64,000 nt of DNA, from contig NC_092701.1 in assembly GCF_964275005.1 (NCBI RefSeq), positions 7,694,955 through 7,758,954 on the forward strand, written 5' to 3'. This document shows positions 50,601 to 57,408 of the stretch, one piece after another. Each line of letters opens with the position of its first letter. The first letter of the stretch is position 1. The notes beneath the pieces were generated by a model, which saw only the letters and a list, made by a program, of their open reading frames with translations, did no database searches and was not told the origin of the DNA. Position numbers and translations under genes: made by a program. This DNA comes from Diadema setosum (Eukaryota; Echinodermata; Echinoidea; Diadematoida; Diadematidae).

Positions 50601-51327
50601 TAAGTTTGACGCCACTCCACCTGGCCATGACCGGCCAGCTTACTTCACTCCTCAGCGTGATGTCACAAAGCATTACATTATATCAAACATGACATTTCTA
50701 CTTTTTCAGCTGTTATACTGGTACGGCAGTATCAAATGCTGTTTTTTACAATATATTTATGAGGAAAATACAGTTGTACAACTTCACGTTAATACATGCA
50801 AAGTCAGTGATACAGAACAGGTACAGTGTAGCCAACAACAGCTAACGTTTGATTTCTACACACCCCCCAGGACTATTCTGCTGTCATTTTGTCATTACCC
50901 CATCCCCCACCAAAATCTAGTGACAGTACTGTCATACTAGACTATTCAATATGTCAGGTTCAACCACGTCAACTGTCAGCTAGAAGTGTTACTGGCTTGA
51001 ACCAGCTGAACGGCCGGCCATACCGAATTTCATCTGCGTCCTGCATCATGGACTCTACAGTAATACACGGGCACTTCCTCCGAACTCCTTCAAGAGAGCA
51101 CCGGCCGCCGCCAGGAAGAGCAGCCCCTTGCACACCGGCGCGGCGTGCTGAGAGAGCCACAGTCCGTCAACGGTTATCGCTATCTACCGTGTCGTACGAT
51201 ACAGTTTGCACGAATGTTACGAAGGGGCGTGGGAACTATCGATCAAAACAACTCAAAATGTAATCAGTCTGGATTAATTATTACTTACCTTCGCATCCTC
51301 TCGAAATCTTGAATTCTTCTTGCTCAT
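26554..51327 (-). CDS. 16-exon gene, unrecognised Ser/Pro/Arg-rich protein (1039 aa)
   Basis: Assembled by eye from minus-strand splice sites: 16 coding exons, every intron GT-AG, all phases compatible, 3120 nt including TGA. The start is MSKKNSRFREDAK; the stop follows ...QTDVDVQ. The product is largely low-complexity and probably disordered. Features in order: YWLEPSAAALAKLEEIQ (about 14-30); SRPQSGR (166-172); a poly-Pro patch then an acidic Asp run (about 240-290); a large exon-7 region with RPPSAGR (450-456), RPLSAGR (491-497), an acidic run (505-517) and a helical FYEKAINAKKKSMYQQRQ; RARPKSAVLR (738-747); a more ordered segment EEEIFNLHRHLLKNGVHISF, AWLGQVYEKYR (about 877-940); a helix (ADHQLAVQEERAVKEAQ); and a Lys-rich tail KKKRKKVTKKK. 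Repeated RPxSA motifs and basic/acidic blocks are common in cytoskeletal or centrosomal proteins, but no family is recognised and the function is unknown. The exon list follows. Confidence 0.93.
27343..27404 (-). CDS. Exon 15
   Basis: Acceptor GTTATTGAG, donor GTAAGT. Encodes GQPSAWLGQVYEKYRIAESA plus L. The shortest internal exon; supported by exact phase with both neighbours. Confidence 0.88.
27888..27979 (+). repeat. Retroposon 3' tail fragment (AATA)n
   Basis: GTTGCAGGGCCCCCTGGG, ACCACTGATGGGGCTACCC and a tail of repeated AATA units look like the 3' end of a LINE or LINE-mobilised SINE. The body is absent or too diverged to read. Confidence 0.5.
28705..28776 (-). CDS. Exon 14
   Basis: Acceptor TTACTAACAG, donor GTGAGT. 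Encodes RGLVAPGEKNVQECVEQLPS and NTSL. Confidence 0.9.
29466..29557 (-). CDS. Exon 13
   Basis: Acceptor TGGCTGCAG, donor GTATGA. Encodes YPKSVREEEIFNLHRHLLKN and GVHISFKTLK, the most ordered-looking part of the protein and the best target for a family search. Confidence 0.92.
29742..30791. mobile_element. 1.05-kb TIR element in intron 12 (CCTCCGCCA ends)
   Basis: The left end AAAAGCACTCGGAGAGTGC..CCTCCGCCAAGCAGCT and the right end in inverted form (AAAAGCACTCTGAGAGCGC..CCTCCGCCAAGCAGCT) give terminal inverted repeats of about 38 bp. Inside are AAAC/CAAA-type arrays (30088-30140 and 30354-30370), GACCTCCGCCAAGGGAGGAGG near 30312-30332, and two ACTTTAGTGCG/CACTAAAGTGCG segments facing each other. 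The element is non-coding and non-autonomous. Flanks CTAG and ATAG may be a diverged 4-bp target duplication. Confidence 0.78.
30792..31112. other. Intron 12 remainder
   Basis: Purine-rich intron sequence (GA-rich from about 30990 to 31098, i.e. pyrimidine-rich on the sense strand) just downstream of exon 12. No feature beyond that. Confidence 0.5.
31113..31210 (-). CDS. Exon 12
   Basis: Acceptor CCTGTAG, donor GTAAGT. Encodes KSVHSDPGAMRVYQSKRQQD and ends in ESDADSDSIDE. Confidence 0.92.
31640..31850 (-). mobile_element. Decayed copy of the 1618-1948 SINE
   Basis: Shares AGTGGGATC..TTTTATGTG, the ATTTTATGTCC..AAAGGGACAGAGTG block and CTACCAGTTGAGCC..CTCAC with the SINE at 1618-1948, in the same order, with many differences. 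The B box is no longer intact. Lies in intron 11. Confidence 0.65.
32180..32385. repeat. ACCTCACAT-motif foldback in intron 11
   Basis: TGTTTCTACTGA near the left and an inverted TGTTTCTGCTAAAA at the right bound a stretch dense in TTACCTCACAT / CACCTTACACTACC. CCACCT-AAAA-AGGTGG (32235-32250) is an inverted pair. This has the same design as the other motif-family foldbacks, but is short and diverged. Confidence 0.5.
32496..32581 (-). CDS. Exon 11
   Basis: Acceptor CTTTGCAG, donor GTGAGT. Encodes KAERQRTRAAVRALKDGSLT and KNKMFDKQ. A second AG five bases downstream is rejected because the phase would break. Confidence 0.9.
33022..33104 (-). CDS. Exon 10
   Basis: Acceptor AACCTCCCAG, donor GTTAGT. 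Encodes KPPRRNSSPSGRAHSNSNRA and LTPTIRK. Confidence 0.9.
33832..33963 (-). CDS. Exon 9
   Basis: Acceptor ACCCTGCAG, donor GTTTGT. Encodes RARPKSAVLRSKQEVTGH, then a basic Ser/Pro-rich stretch (RHGKKSPTPSKQRPHSSF). Confidence 0.92.
33997..34104. mobile_element. 108-bp MITE with CAGTCAAACCTG ends
   Basis: Starts CAGTCAAACCTG and ends with the inverted copy CAGGTTTGACTG. The inner arms share AACCACAT and are partly complementary. Lies in intron 8, 33 bp beyond exon 9. The end sequence is like those of Tc1/mariner-type MITEs, but the flanking TA is not clean. Confidence 0.75.
34433..34552 (-). CDS. Exon 8
   Basis: Acceptor TTGTGTAG, donor GTAGGT. Encodes LVEQLQDRPTSRMGMYEDAD and ends in GQAQALALQ. 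The acceptor has a poor pyrimidine tract. Confidence 0.88.
35340..36426 (-). CDS. Exon 7 (1087 bp, largest)
   Basis: Acceptor TTGTCCAG after a T-rich/A-rich intron end, donor GTGAGT after ...MEKKS. Encodes about 362 residues: Ser/Gln-rich start, KLSVQFVEEKNVTFDI, two RPxSAGR motifs, an acidic run, a Met/Lys helix (RKNFYEKAINAKKKSMYQQ) with an Ala run, and VGATPSQSKPVRPGSLKGPK. Antisense open frames over it are by-products. Confidence 0.95.
36740..36772. repeat. (CA)n microsatellite in intron 6
   Basis: A CA repeat of about 14 perfect units. Confidence 0.95.
37500..37665 (-). repeat. Reverse fragment of the TGCCTCCGCCA repeat
   Basis: Matches, in reverse complement, the left part of the repeat at 22205: ACATTTGTGACAAAC, GACCTATTGGGA and CATGCATAATGGCGGAGGCA occur in the expected inverted order. 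Confidence 0.75.
37762..38005 (+). mobile_element. TTAA MITE, truncated copy 4
   Basis: Begins TTAAAGGACAAGTCCACC and follows copies 1-3 (ATTAGTAGAACACAT, GTGAAAGTTCGGGGAAAAT, AAAAGTTATGAATTTTTAAA, GCTAGATGAGAAGACTGCTG, AAAATATAAAGAGAATTTCAC) for about 240 bp, then stops. The right arm and closing TTAA are missing. Confidence 0.82.
38560..38666 (-). CDS. Exon 6
   Basis: Acceptor GCCCCTCCAG, donor GTAAGA. Encodes PAAPQLLRRPTPEPIKLS and MTLPGADVEEDYSTDED. Confidence 0.93.
39173..39381 (-). CDS. Exon 5
   Basis: Acceptor CCACTCCAG, donor GTGTGT. Encodes KLSAAYADERNITPPPPPPC, then DLEKLINGG and an acidic run rich in Asp and Gly, ending in RFEARTPKQ. Confidence 0.93.
39527..39741. mobile_element. 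215-bp MITE, TACTGTACGAGCTGAAATTT ends
   Basis: The left end TACTGTACGAGCTGAAATTT is repeated in inverted form at the right (AAATTTCAGCTCGTACAGTA). The interior is dense in TTCGCG/CGCGAA. TA at each outer edge fits a TA target duplication, as in Tc1/mariner-type elements. Lies in intron 4, 145 bp from exon 5. Confidence 0.85.
39850..40020. mobile_element. 171-bp MITE with 9-bp target duplication
   Basis: Flanked by perfect 9-bp direct repeats GAACTCAAG (39841-39849 and 40021-40029). Ends are GGCCCCATTTCATAAA and, inverted, GAGCCCCATTTAACATA. A 9-bp duplication is typical of Mutator-like elements. The inside is partly self-complementary (AGTTGCAGTGATAACAACT) and non-coding. Confidence 0.85.
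40235..41556. mobile_element. TTCGCAAA-motif foldback element in intron 4
   Basis: Termini GGTATCTCACTGAGCGGCG and, inverted, GGTATCTCATTGAGCGGCG continue as matching arms (AACGTTTGCGAAYGTAGCGA). Outer flanks CTAA and TTAA suggest a diverged TTAA target duplication. Both arms are tandem variants of TTCGCAAAC, GTCGCTAAC and relatives. The left arm holds a perfect 40-bp palindrome (40379-40418, centred on GAACATGTTC). The core at 40560-41150 carries a second, unrelated hairpin element (40770-41054). No transposase frame is seen. Confidence 0.85.
40770..41054. mobile_element. GAGTGA-motif hairpin nested in the TTCGCAAA element
   Basis: CTCTCTAAAAAGAAAGAGTG at the left and its inverted near-copy at the right close a hairpin with arms of about 140 bp that are almost fully complementary and made largely of GAGTGA/TCACTC units (AAAATGTTCACTCTTGAAG appears on both sides in inverted form). 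The turn lies near 40908-40912, between GGATCACTC and GAGTGATCC. Confidence 0.88.
41561..46834. other. Intron 4 middle, no exon recognised
   Basis: AT-rich intron. Holds an 84-bp tandem duplication (reported separately), a GC-richer patch at 43860-43990, and a promoter-like GC-richer patch at 44800-44985 containing CCATAGAGGGCGC on the minus strand. C and A runs occur near 45137 and 44985. No splice-compatible coding exon is needed, because exons 4 and 5 join in phase. Confidence 0.5.
42645..42812. repeat. 84-bp direct tandem duplication
   Basis: ATAGATGTGATT..GACATCACCTGAGAGTTATG..ACTTATGTACAATTGTGA occurs twice in direct order with a start-to-start distance of 84 bp (42645 and 42729) and few differences. 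Confidence 0.9.
46835..46885. repeat. (GT)n microsatellite
   Basis: GT repeat of about 18 perfect units followed by TATGTGTGTG variants. Confidence 0.95.
46991..47040. repeat. Decamer array, (TGTACACAAA)n
   Basis: Five direct copies of a 10-bp unit, the first diverged (CGCACACAAA). Confidence 0.95.
47588..47656. repeat. (TA)n microsatellite beside exon 4
   Basis: About 34 perfect TA units, 143 bp from the exon 4 donor; a CA array follows at 47756-47776, 22 bp from that donor. Confidence 0.97.
47799..48032 (-). CDS. Exon 4
   Basis: Acceptor TCTACAG, donor GTGAGT. Encodes KGSKSVMYDPGTNSRPQSGR and ends in LEEFLRSQPDGQRHEL. The following intron (8417 bp) is the longest of the gene, yet its phase fits exon 5. 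Confidence 0.93.
48261..48635. mobile_element. TTAA MITE in intron 3
   Basis: TTAAAGGTCCTGTTTACC at the left and inverted TTAAAGGCATAATTTACT at the right, with TTAA at both ends. The AT-rich interior has no coding potential. Only about the first 18 bp pair well, so it is either old or a short-TIR type. Confidence 0.68.
48862..49052 (-). CDS. Exon 3
   Basis: Acceptor CCATTCCAG, donor GTTTGT. Encodes WGSNTSIPDLIKQQGERQK and an Arg/Pro-rich segment (RGPRRPWSGRKVPPSPTAQ); GC-rich relative to its introns. Confidence 0.93.
49776..50005. repeat. Tandem duplication next to exon 2
   Basis: GGGGTAATTGTCC..GGGTAATTGTCTTCT..AAGCTTGTTT..GATAATACTGATTTGCAGCA..CACCTCAGCAA occurs twice in direct order with a period of about 119 bp. 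The second copy ends about 11 bp from the exon 2 donor, on the intron side. Confidence 0.88.
50022..50245 (-). CDS. Exon 2
   Basis: Acceptor ATATCCAG before TACTGG; donor GTAAGG after ...KTA plus TG. Encodes YWLEPSAAALAKLEEIQSS and a Ser/Pro-rich stretch (VPSSSTPPSSSRGKV). Confidence 0.93.
50461..50665 (+). pseudogene. LINE C-terminal fragment in intron 1, antisense
   Basis: The plus-strand translation NSFYMRIIRKPWNNLTNNLI, SVYSFEIGSDKFWDDEPIKF, DATPPGHDRP has the wording of the C-terminal end of LINE reverse transcriptase ORFs (NSF..R.V..WN.LP....APS...FK..LDK.W). The upstream RT domain is absent. It lies opposite to the host gene inside intron 1. Confidence 0.72.
50950..51240. promoter_or_regulatory. 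CpG-rich stretch in intron 1
   Basis: Higher GC and CpG density than its surroundings, directly downstream of coding exon 1. Open frames on both strands are by-products of composition. It may be part of the promoter-proximal region of the minus-strand gene. Confidence 0.35.
51289..51327 (-). CDS. Exon 1 (coding part)
   Basis: Encodes MSKKNSRFREDAK and ends in AAG before GTAAGT, phase 0. The ATG is the only start that joins the open frame of exon 2. The 5' UTR extends to higher coordinates and its start is unknown. Confidence 0.88.
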
Positions 51328-52960
51328 CTTCCCGCTATGCTGATATGGACAACTTTTCGAGGATCATTTTTTTAGACGATCGAAGAGCCCATGAACACGC
51401 CATTATCTAGTGTACTTTAGATTTCATCCTACCCAGCAAACTGAAAAAAGAACTGTAAACACTGCAAAATTACTTTTCAACCATGAGAACCATGATCGTA
51501 ATACAATGTGCTGTTAATGTAAAATCGGATAAACTAATTTGCCATCAAATTTCTTCCATAAAGAAATATATTGATTTTCAATGGACAACAGTAGGTAAAA
51601 TATGGATACATAAATATATACATGTACTGGATATCACTTGACAAGATATTTCCTTCGGTAGCTCACGGAAGCTATCCTGGGAAGGTCAGATTACAGGTGA
51701 AATAAACCGTCGAAAGGAGTGTGATGGTGTCATGACAGTCATGTAGAAAATAATTGATAAAGAAAATGAGAAAAAAATAATGCTATCAGTAGGTAGAATA
51801 CTATCTATTTATCTATGTACTGCGTAAAATAAGTTAGGCCTGTAAATATGCACCTTTTCATGATGCCTTTGACATTTGTTTGTTTGTTTGTTTGTTTTAT
51901 TTCCGTCATAAACATGCATACAGATATAAAAGACAACATATAAGGTACAGGGATAATGATACATCATGCATAAAATGAAACATACATAGCAAATGAATAG
52001 TGTGACACATCATCGCTATACCAAAAAAAAAAAAAAAATACGAAGAGTATGGTAAAATGGCATGCATGCTGTCTAGGATAGTAATATAAAGCATTATTTT
52101 TCTAACGTCAACTAAACATTTAGTGAGTCTCAACTATTTTTGTTTGATGACTGTTTCTAATCACTTTCATTTTATTCATTTATTTATTTTTTTATGATTA
52201 GTTGATAACATGCGAATGATTGTAAACAAATATGCACAAGTCATGAATTAAGGGATTGTATTGTCAATTACTTCAATTTTATATCAAAATGAAATGTCAA
52301 CAACGACCTGTTCAAAATGTGCGTTGTATCGGACATAAGTAGTATTCGTAAGACAAACTTTACAAACTAATATTCTATGCTCCTAAGCGGTACTCAGATC
52401 GTTGCGAAGTTACGCGACGCTGCGCCGCGGTGAGGGTGATTGGTAGTCTAGTAATCTCGAATCTCATACCCGCTTGCGCACTTTTGATTCAAGCAAGCGG
52501 ACACCACAGCTAGTATTTTGTGTGTTATATTATTCTCTTTCATAGCAGGTCACTGTGTCTGAGGGTCACTAACTTGAAGGAAATCCAACGTCCAATAAAT
52601 TCAACGTCAAAATTCGAAGTTGATAGTAGGAGAATAGACTAGCAAAGCAAGTCCAGCATTCCAGTACGTGTACAAAAGTACAACTAGCGTGTGACAGCAT
52701 TTCCCTTTGTGGGCAGACAAAGATGTTGTGTCAACATGATCAATGAAATGCAAGGTTAGAGTATTGGTGTTGAGTTGATTGAACCAGTGTTGAACATTAA
52801 CCTTTGTATGGAGCATTCAAATAATGCATGTGTTCATCAGGTACCTCTGAATGAGGACAATACTTTCTTGCGCCTGTTCGTTGTGCCTCCTAGCCTTTTC
52901 TTTTGCGTATTTCTACGTTGATTATGGTGTTTATTAGGTGACTAAATCATTTATTCGGGT
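51328..52960. other. 5' flank of the minus-strand gene
   Basis: AT-rich flank. It includes a retroposon-like tail on the minus strand near 51878-51925 (TTTG repeats followed by TTTTATTTCCGTCATAAACA) and a short CpG-rich patch at 52380-52510 with GATTGG, the inverted CCAAT box, which could be an upstream promoter or first non-coding exon. No coding region is recognised. Confidence 0.4.
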
Positions 52961-53005
52961 GTGTTAAGCTCCAAGTATGGTCTTCATTGTCGGTTGGTTT
53001 GTTTA

Positions 53006-53014
53006 CTGCTACTG

Positions 53015-53089
<75 letters not shown>

Positions 53090-53152
53090 CTTCTTCTTCT
53101 TCTTCTTCTTCTTCTTCTTCTTCTACTTCTTCTTCTTCCTCTTCTTCTTTTT
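53006..53152. repeat. Compound (CTA)n(CTT)n microsatellite
   Basis: About 18 CTA units run directly into about 30 CTT units. All long open frames here (poly-Leu, poly-Tyr/Phe, poly-Thr/Ser, poly-Glu/Val) are products of the array. Confidence 0.98.
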
Positions 53153-53209
53153 CAAGAAGATATTGGGCAAAATCCTGACAACCAGTAAGCACACCATACA
53201 ATGTGTTTG

Positions 53210-54367
53210 ATAACTAGTCTATCACGTATCGGTCAAATCTGACTCTGGATTCTGTTTCTGTTTTTGAAGTTAGTATGTTTCTTTTGTTATTATAGTAAAG
53301 TCCTTTAGAGATTTTCGAGACAGTTATCTACACCCTGCCAAAGGTTATGACCGATAAACAGATGAATATTGATCATGACATTGTGTAGTTTTTATTTTGG
53401 AATTGTTCACTACTTCTACTTGTGTCTAGTTTGAATGATGGAATTAAATATGCAGAGTTTTGTCTCTGGAGGATAAGACGAAATCAATCAGTATATATGG
53501 GGAAAAGGATATCAGAGGCTGACGTGAATTGGAAGTGACCTCGTCTATTTCTTTTCTATTCTTGTTTTGTGTTATTCTACGAAGAGCAACAATCAGCAGG
53601 ACGTTTATCATCATATAGGCCCTCTCATAAAAAAACTATATTCAGTCTATTTATCCATATCTACACATTAAAAGCCCATGATACCCATGTCATAATCCCA
53701 CCGTTTGAAACGAGTGAGATTGTCATAAACCGTATACTAATAGCATAAAGATGTTTGACTGAATGAATGATCATGCTAGCCTATCAGCGCTTACAATAGT
53801 TTTACAGGCATATCGACTACACTAAAATGACATATTTGTGTTACGTGTAAGCATACTGTTATTGGAATGGTTTATTAGGTAAAATTTGCAAAATCGTAGC
53901 CCGAAGGCTAAAATACATTTCAGTGACAACTAGATACATTGAACTGTCGTACATTGCATCCACATTAAAAATCACAATTGGACATAAAATATATTGCACA
54001 AAACAATTACCACATATTACTACACAAAACAAACAAAAATTAACCCATTAATACTATACATTAATTACCGTATTCTATATTGTGTTCCTGAGTGAGATAA
54101 AAAGAAACTTGTTTCTACATATTTCCATACTGTATCTCAATGTATAAAAAATACAAAAATATTCACTTGTATATCACAACTTGAAAAATATATTCTGAAT
54201 TGCATGTATATATTCATAATGCAATTACAACATAATTAAGATTACATAAGGGCATAAAATTGTCCGTGGTCAACTGGGTGATAACAGCATACTATACAAA
54301 TTGATTTTAAAAGTCTCTCATATATATATATGAGAGACTTTTAAAATCAATCAATTAAAATCAATTG

Positions 54368-54434
<67 letters not shown>

Positions 54435-54640
54435 CTAATTATATAGGTCCTTAGGAGCCTATACTATTATACCACTATTATACCATCATTATAAACAGAC
54501 CTAACCATGTGCGTTGTGATGTGTACAATATATCTATTTTGGCCCCTAATATTATATACGATATCGCAGCTATAAACTATAGGCTCCTACATTGTATGAC
54601 ACTTCGATGAATAAAAAAAAATTATAATAGGCCTAAATGA
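53210..54640. other. AT-rich intergenic DNA with TA arrays
   Basis: No gene is seen. GTAGCCCGAAGGCTAAAATA near 53899-53918 resembles a retroposon 3' hairpin. A perfect inverted repeat around TATATATA lies near 54307-54350 (AAAAGTCTCTCATATATA pairing with its complement). A TA array occupies 54368-54431. Confidence 0.55.
54368..54431. repeat. (TA)n microsatellite
   Basis: About 32 perfect TA units. Confidence 0.97.
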
Positions 54641-54649
54641 AATGCATTC

Positions 54650-54737
54650 GGTACGGATACAGGGTCCTGTGAGTTTTTACCAGCTAAGCAATTGGCTGAA
54701 GGAGGTCCCGTGCTAAAATGAAATAAACTGAACTGAA
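54650..54737 (+). repeat. Retroposon 3' end fragment
   Basis: CAGCTAAGCAATTGGCTG forms a small hairpin, followed by AAAATGAAATAAACTGAACTG. This is the same layout as the 3' end of the LINE at 8510-8592 (hairpin, then A-rich, then short pentamer repeats), but of a different family. Confidence 0.5.
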
Positions 54738-54943
54738 GTGGCAATGAGTAATAAACGTATTACTGGTCGACATGAACTCAATATCATGGATAGAAATTAC
54801 GATATTTGACAAACAATCACTGCACACAGCCATGACACCACATAAAAACAAACACAAGTTAAATGCAGTCTCAGACTTTGTTATCTCCTAGTGTGTTGTT
54901 TAAGATGAGGAAAAAGTACTGAAAAAAAAAAATAAAACAGTGC

Positions 54944-55004
54944 TTCCCACACCGGGAACCTAACCCGGTGAAAAGCCGGATCCTGTAATCACTAGACCTG
55001 TGCT
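54944..55004 (-). pseudogene. tRNA-Glu pseudogene
   Basis: Read on minus it keeps CACTAGTG-like A-box remnants (GGTCTAGTGATTACAGGATCC), CCGGCTTTTCACCGGGTT in place of the anticodon arm, and GGTGTGGGAA at the 3' end as in the intact genes. The anticodon stem-loop and B box are damaged and the 5' acceptor strand is lost. Confidence 0.75.
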
Positions 55005-55072
55005 TCTCAACCGGGACGTCTGCCAAAACAGAACAAGGAATTATAAATATCAGTTTGATCTAACTGGGCTTC

Positions 55073-55073
<1 letters not shown>

Positions 55074-55124
<51 letters not shown>

Positions 55125-55127
55125 AAA
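55074..55127. repeat. (GAAA)n microsatellite
   Basis: About 13 AAAG/GAAA units. Confidence 0.97.
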
Positions 55128-55340
55128 ACTTTGTACGAGCCAAAGTGGGCTTCGAGTTTAAAAAGAAAAAGTTGAGAAGCGCGGCACTAATGCCGGGAAT
55201 AGACAATTTCACACATTCTCAGGTACATCTAAGGAGGTTGTTGAACTTCCGTGGTTACAGAATAAAAAATCTTTCTTCTTCTACATTATTTTCTCATTTA
55301 CTTCATATTGTATTAAAAGAGTATAAGATTATAATGATTA

Positions 55341-55592
55341 GGGCTCAACATTATAGAGGTGGTCCGCGGGACCTCTAGAAATTGATGTCGGGCCACCAAA
55401 GTTTCCAATAAGGATACCTTTTGGTGGCCAGATGGGGCAAGTATAAGATTCGAGAAATGAATTTGTATAATCAATTATCACGTTTCTTTTCATTAATTTG
55501 TTTTCGGGCCAATATATTTCTTTATGGAGCTACCAAAGTTAAGAGGTCCGAACGGACCACCAGATAAAAAACAAAGTTAGCGTTGAGCCCTG
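55341..55592. mobile_element. Short GGTGGCC-motif foldback, relative of 2218-2659
   Basis: The left end AGGGCTCAACATTATAG and inverted right end CAGGGCTCAACGCTAAC match the termini of the element at 2218. GGTGGTCCGCGGGACC and GGTCCGAACGGACC are two short palindromes. GGTGGCC units persist. It is a shorter and more diverged family member. Confidence 0.72.
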
Positions 55593-56168
55593 CGTATAGA
55601 CCTATACCACATAGACAATCGATTAGATGACTGTGATACCAGGATGTCGCTGTAAAATGCTTACATACATGCTTACATGCAGGGTTCATGAGCCGTTGCG
55701 GGTCTCTCCCTCTCTCTCTCCCTCTCCCTCCCTCCCCCCCCCCCTTCTCTCTCAGTCTCTCTCTCTCCGTCGATATGATTATGACCTTTGTTGGGTGTGT
55801 GTACACGTCATTGTATATAGGCCTACATGATTTACTGCCGAGTGGTTTTTGTTGTATCTTATAAGATTTATATTAAACTGAAAAAATATGCATTTCAATC
55901 TGTATAGGTAGGCCTATAGATAATATATAGGATATAAAATATTCGATAAGTGTACATGCATGATGAAACATCAGTGTGATACTCAGAACAATGCTGACTT
56001 ATATAAGATTACATAACACACACGTTCACACAGTCATGTATAGAGGGCGAGCATGCTAACAGTTTTATTCCATGTATTTCAAACATTATTTTATTCTTCT
56101 GCGCCTCTCTTTGTTTACTACATTTTAAATGAAGACCAAAAAAAAAAAATAAAAAAAAAACAACTTAT
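55593..56168. other. Intergenic DNA, C/T tract
   Basis: No gene is seen. A C/T-rich tract with a C run lies at 55703-55770, and A runs lie at 56139-56161, which read as the T-rich terminator of the tRNA gene on minus. Confidence 0.6.
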
Positions 56169-56240
56169 TTCCCACACCGGGAATCGAACCCGGGCCACGG
56201 CGGTGAGAGCGCCGGATCCTAACCACTAGACCATATGGGA
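56169..56240 (-). tRNA. tRNA-Glu(CTC)
   Basis: A 72-nt cloverleaf read on minus with the same acceptor stem (TCCCATA/TGTGGGA), CTC anticodon and B box GGTTCGATTCC as the gene at 16956. The D loop reads GTGGTTAGG. Long T runs follow the 3' end on the minus strand and would terminate RNA polymerase III. The 5' end is 38 bp from the end of the foldback element starting near 56278. Confidence 0.97.
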
Positions 56241-56699
56241 TTTCGCGATTTCCACGGCTGGCAAAAGGATTTTTAACCCCCCGTCACACTAGAGCGGATC
56301 AAGCCAGCGAATGCCCAGCGGATCCGAAAATTTGGAGATAGGCTCACATCCGTTGCTGGTCGTTCGTGACTCGCTTGACGTTCGCTGTATCCGCTAGCTG
56401 TTCGCAGAGATTCGCAGAGATCCGCCGGAGCCAAATTTTGATTTTGGACATGTCCAAAATCTTGAGCGGATGACGAACGGAATGACAATCCGCTCTGTGT
56501 TCGCTTAGCATCCGCTGATCGAAAGTTTTGGTCGCTCTGCGTTCGCTTAGCATCCGCTGATCGAAAGTTTTGGTCGCTCTACGTTCGTTTCTTATTCGTC
56601 CGCCGTTCGTCCAACTTCGCCCACCAAATCTGAACAGCAACACACGTTAATATTAACCGAAGTAGGAAAAAGCAAATAAATATTCATAGCACACATAAT

Positions 56700-56962
56700 A
56701 ATAACAATAATGATAATAATAACAATAATAAGAAAAAAGGTCTTATTTACCCAGCCTGTAGCCTCTTCAGTGTTGCCACTGCTCTACCAGAGGGCCCTGC
56801 TATTATTATTACCATAGCGTTGCCAGGTACCCATTTACACCTGGGTCGAGAAGGATATCGTAGGTAAAAAATCTTGCCCAGGGATGTAAGCACTGGGCGG
56901 TATTCGAACCCGGGTCCTCGGTTCGGGAATCGGGAGTCTTATCCACTATGGTACACCCCTAC
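56700..56962 (-). mobile_element. tRNA-derived SINE nested in the foldback
   Basis: On minus it starts GGTGTACCATAGTGGATAAG (A-box region), has GGTTCGAATACC (B box, 56899-56910), then a body with CTTGCCCAGGGATG and GGCAACGCTATGG in complement, and ends AAATAAGACC followed by a TTATTA-type tail at the low-coordinate end. This is a different family from the 1618-1948 SINE. Confidence 0.8.
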
Positions 56963-57260
56963 ATGACATTATACGTATTCTGGCATTAAGTAATAAATGT
57001 ATGGTAGATAATAACCGCACTTGCAGTGCTTGTATCGAGAACATTATTGTAAACCGCTGCTATAAAAGTCAACCTGTAGTAAAAGGGAATCTCTGCATGG
57101 AAATTCGATGGGAATTGTGAAAGTTCGACTCCAGTTGGAGGCACCAGACGCAATGGAGGATGTTGGACTACCAACATTATGCGTCAACGTGGTCATCAGA
57201 AGGAAGTGCACTTTGATAGGGGAATCTTGAGGACTGTCGAGGGTAAGTGGATAGTGACAT

Positions 57261-57408
57261 CAGGGCCCTGTCATGCATAAAGCCTTAACCAGAGTTTTTT
57301 TCATGGTTAAATCCAGAAACTCTGGTTAAGAATTTTTAACCACAGTTTTTCTATTGCATAAAGCTTAACCATAGTTTTTTTTTTTCTCAGGTTATTTATG
57401 CAACAGGG
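57261..57408. mobile_element. Small CAGGGCCC foldback with TTAACCA units
   Basis: GGGCCCTGTCATGCATAAA at the left and inverted GGGCCCTGTTGCATAAA at the right. The inside repeats TTAACCAGAGTTTTT / AACCATAGTTTTT. Nested in the right half of the foldback element. Confidence 0.78.

Noticed and set aside
50889-51263. 124-codon open frame in the CpG-rich part of intron 1
   Set aside because: Arises from GC-rich composition; no conserved features; opposite strand equally open.
52961-53201. Poly-Leu, poly-Phe, poly-Ser and poly-Glu open frames
   Set aside because: All are translations of the CTA/CTT microsatellite in different frames.
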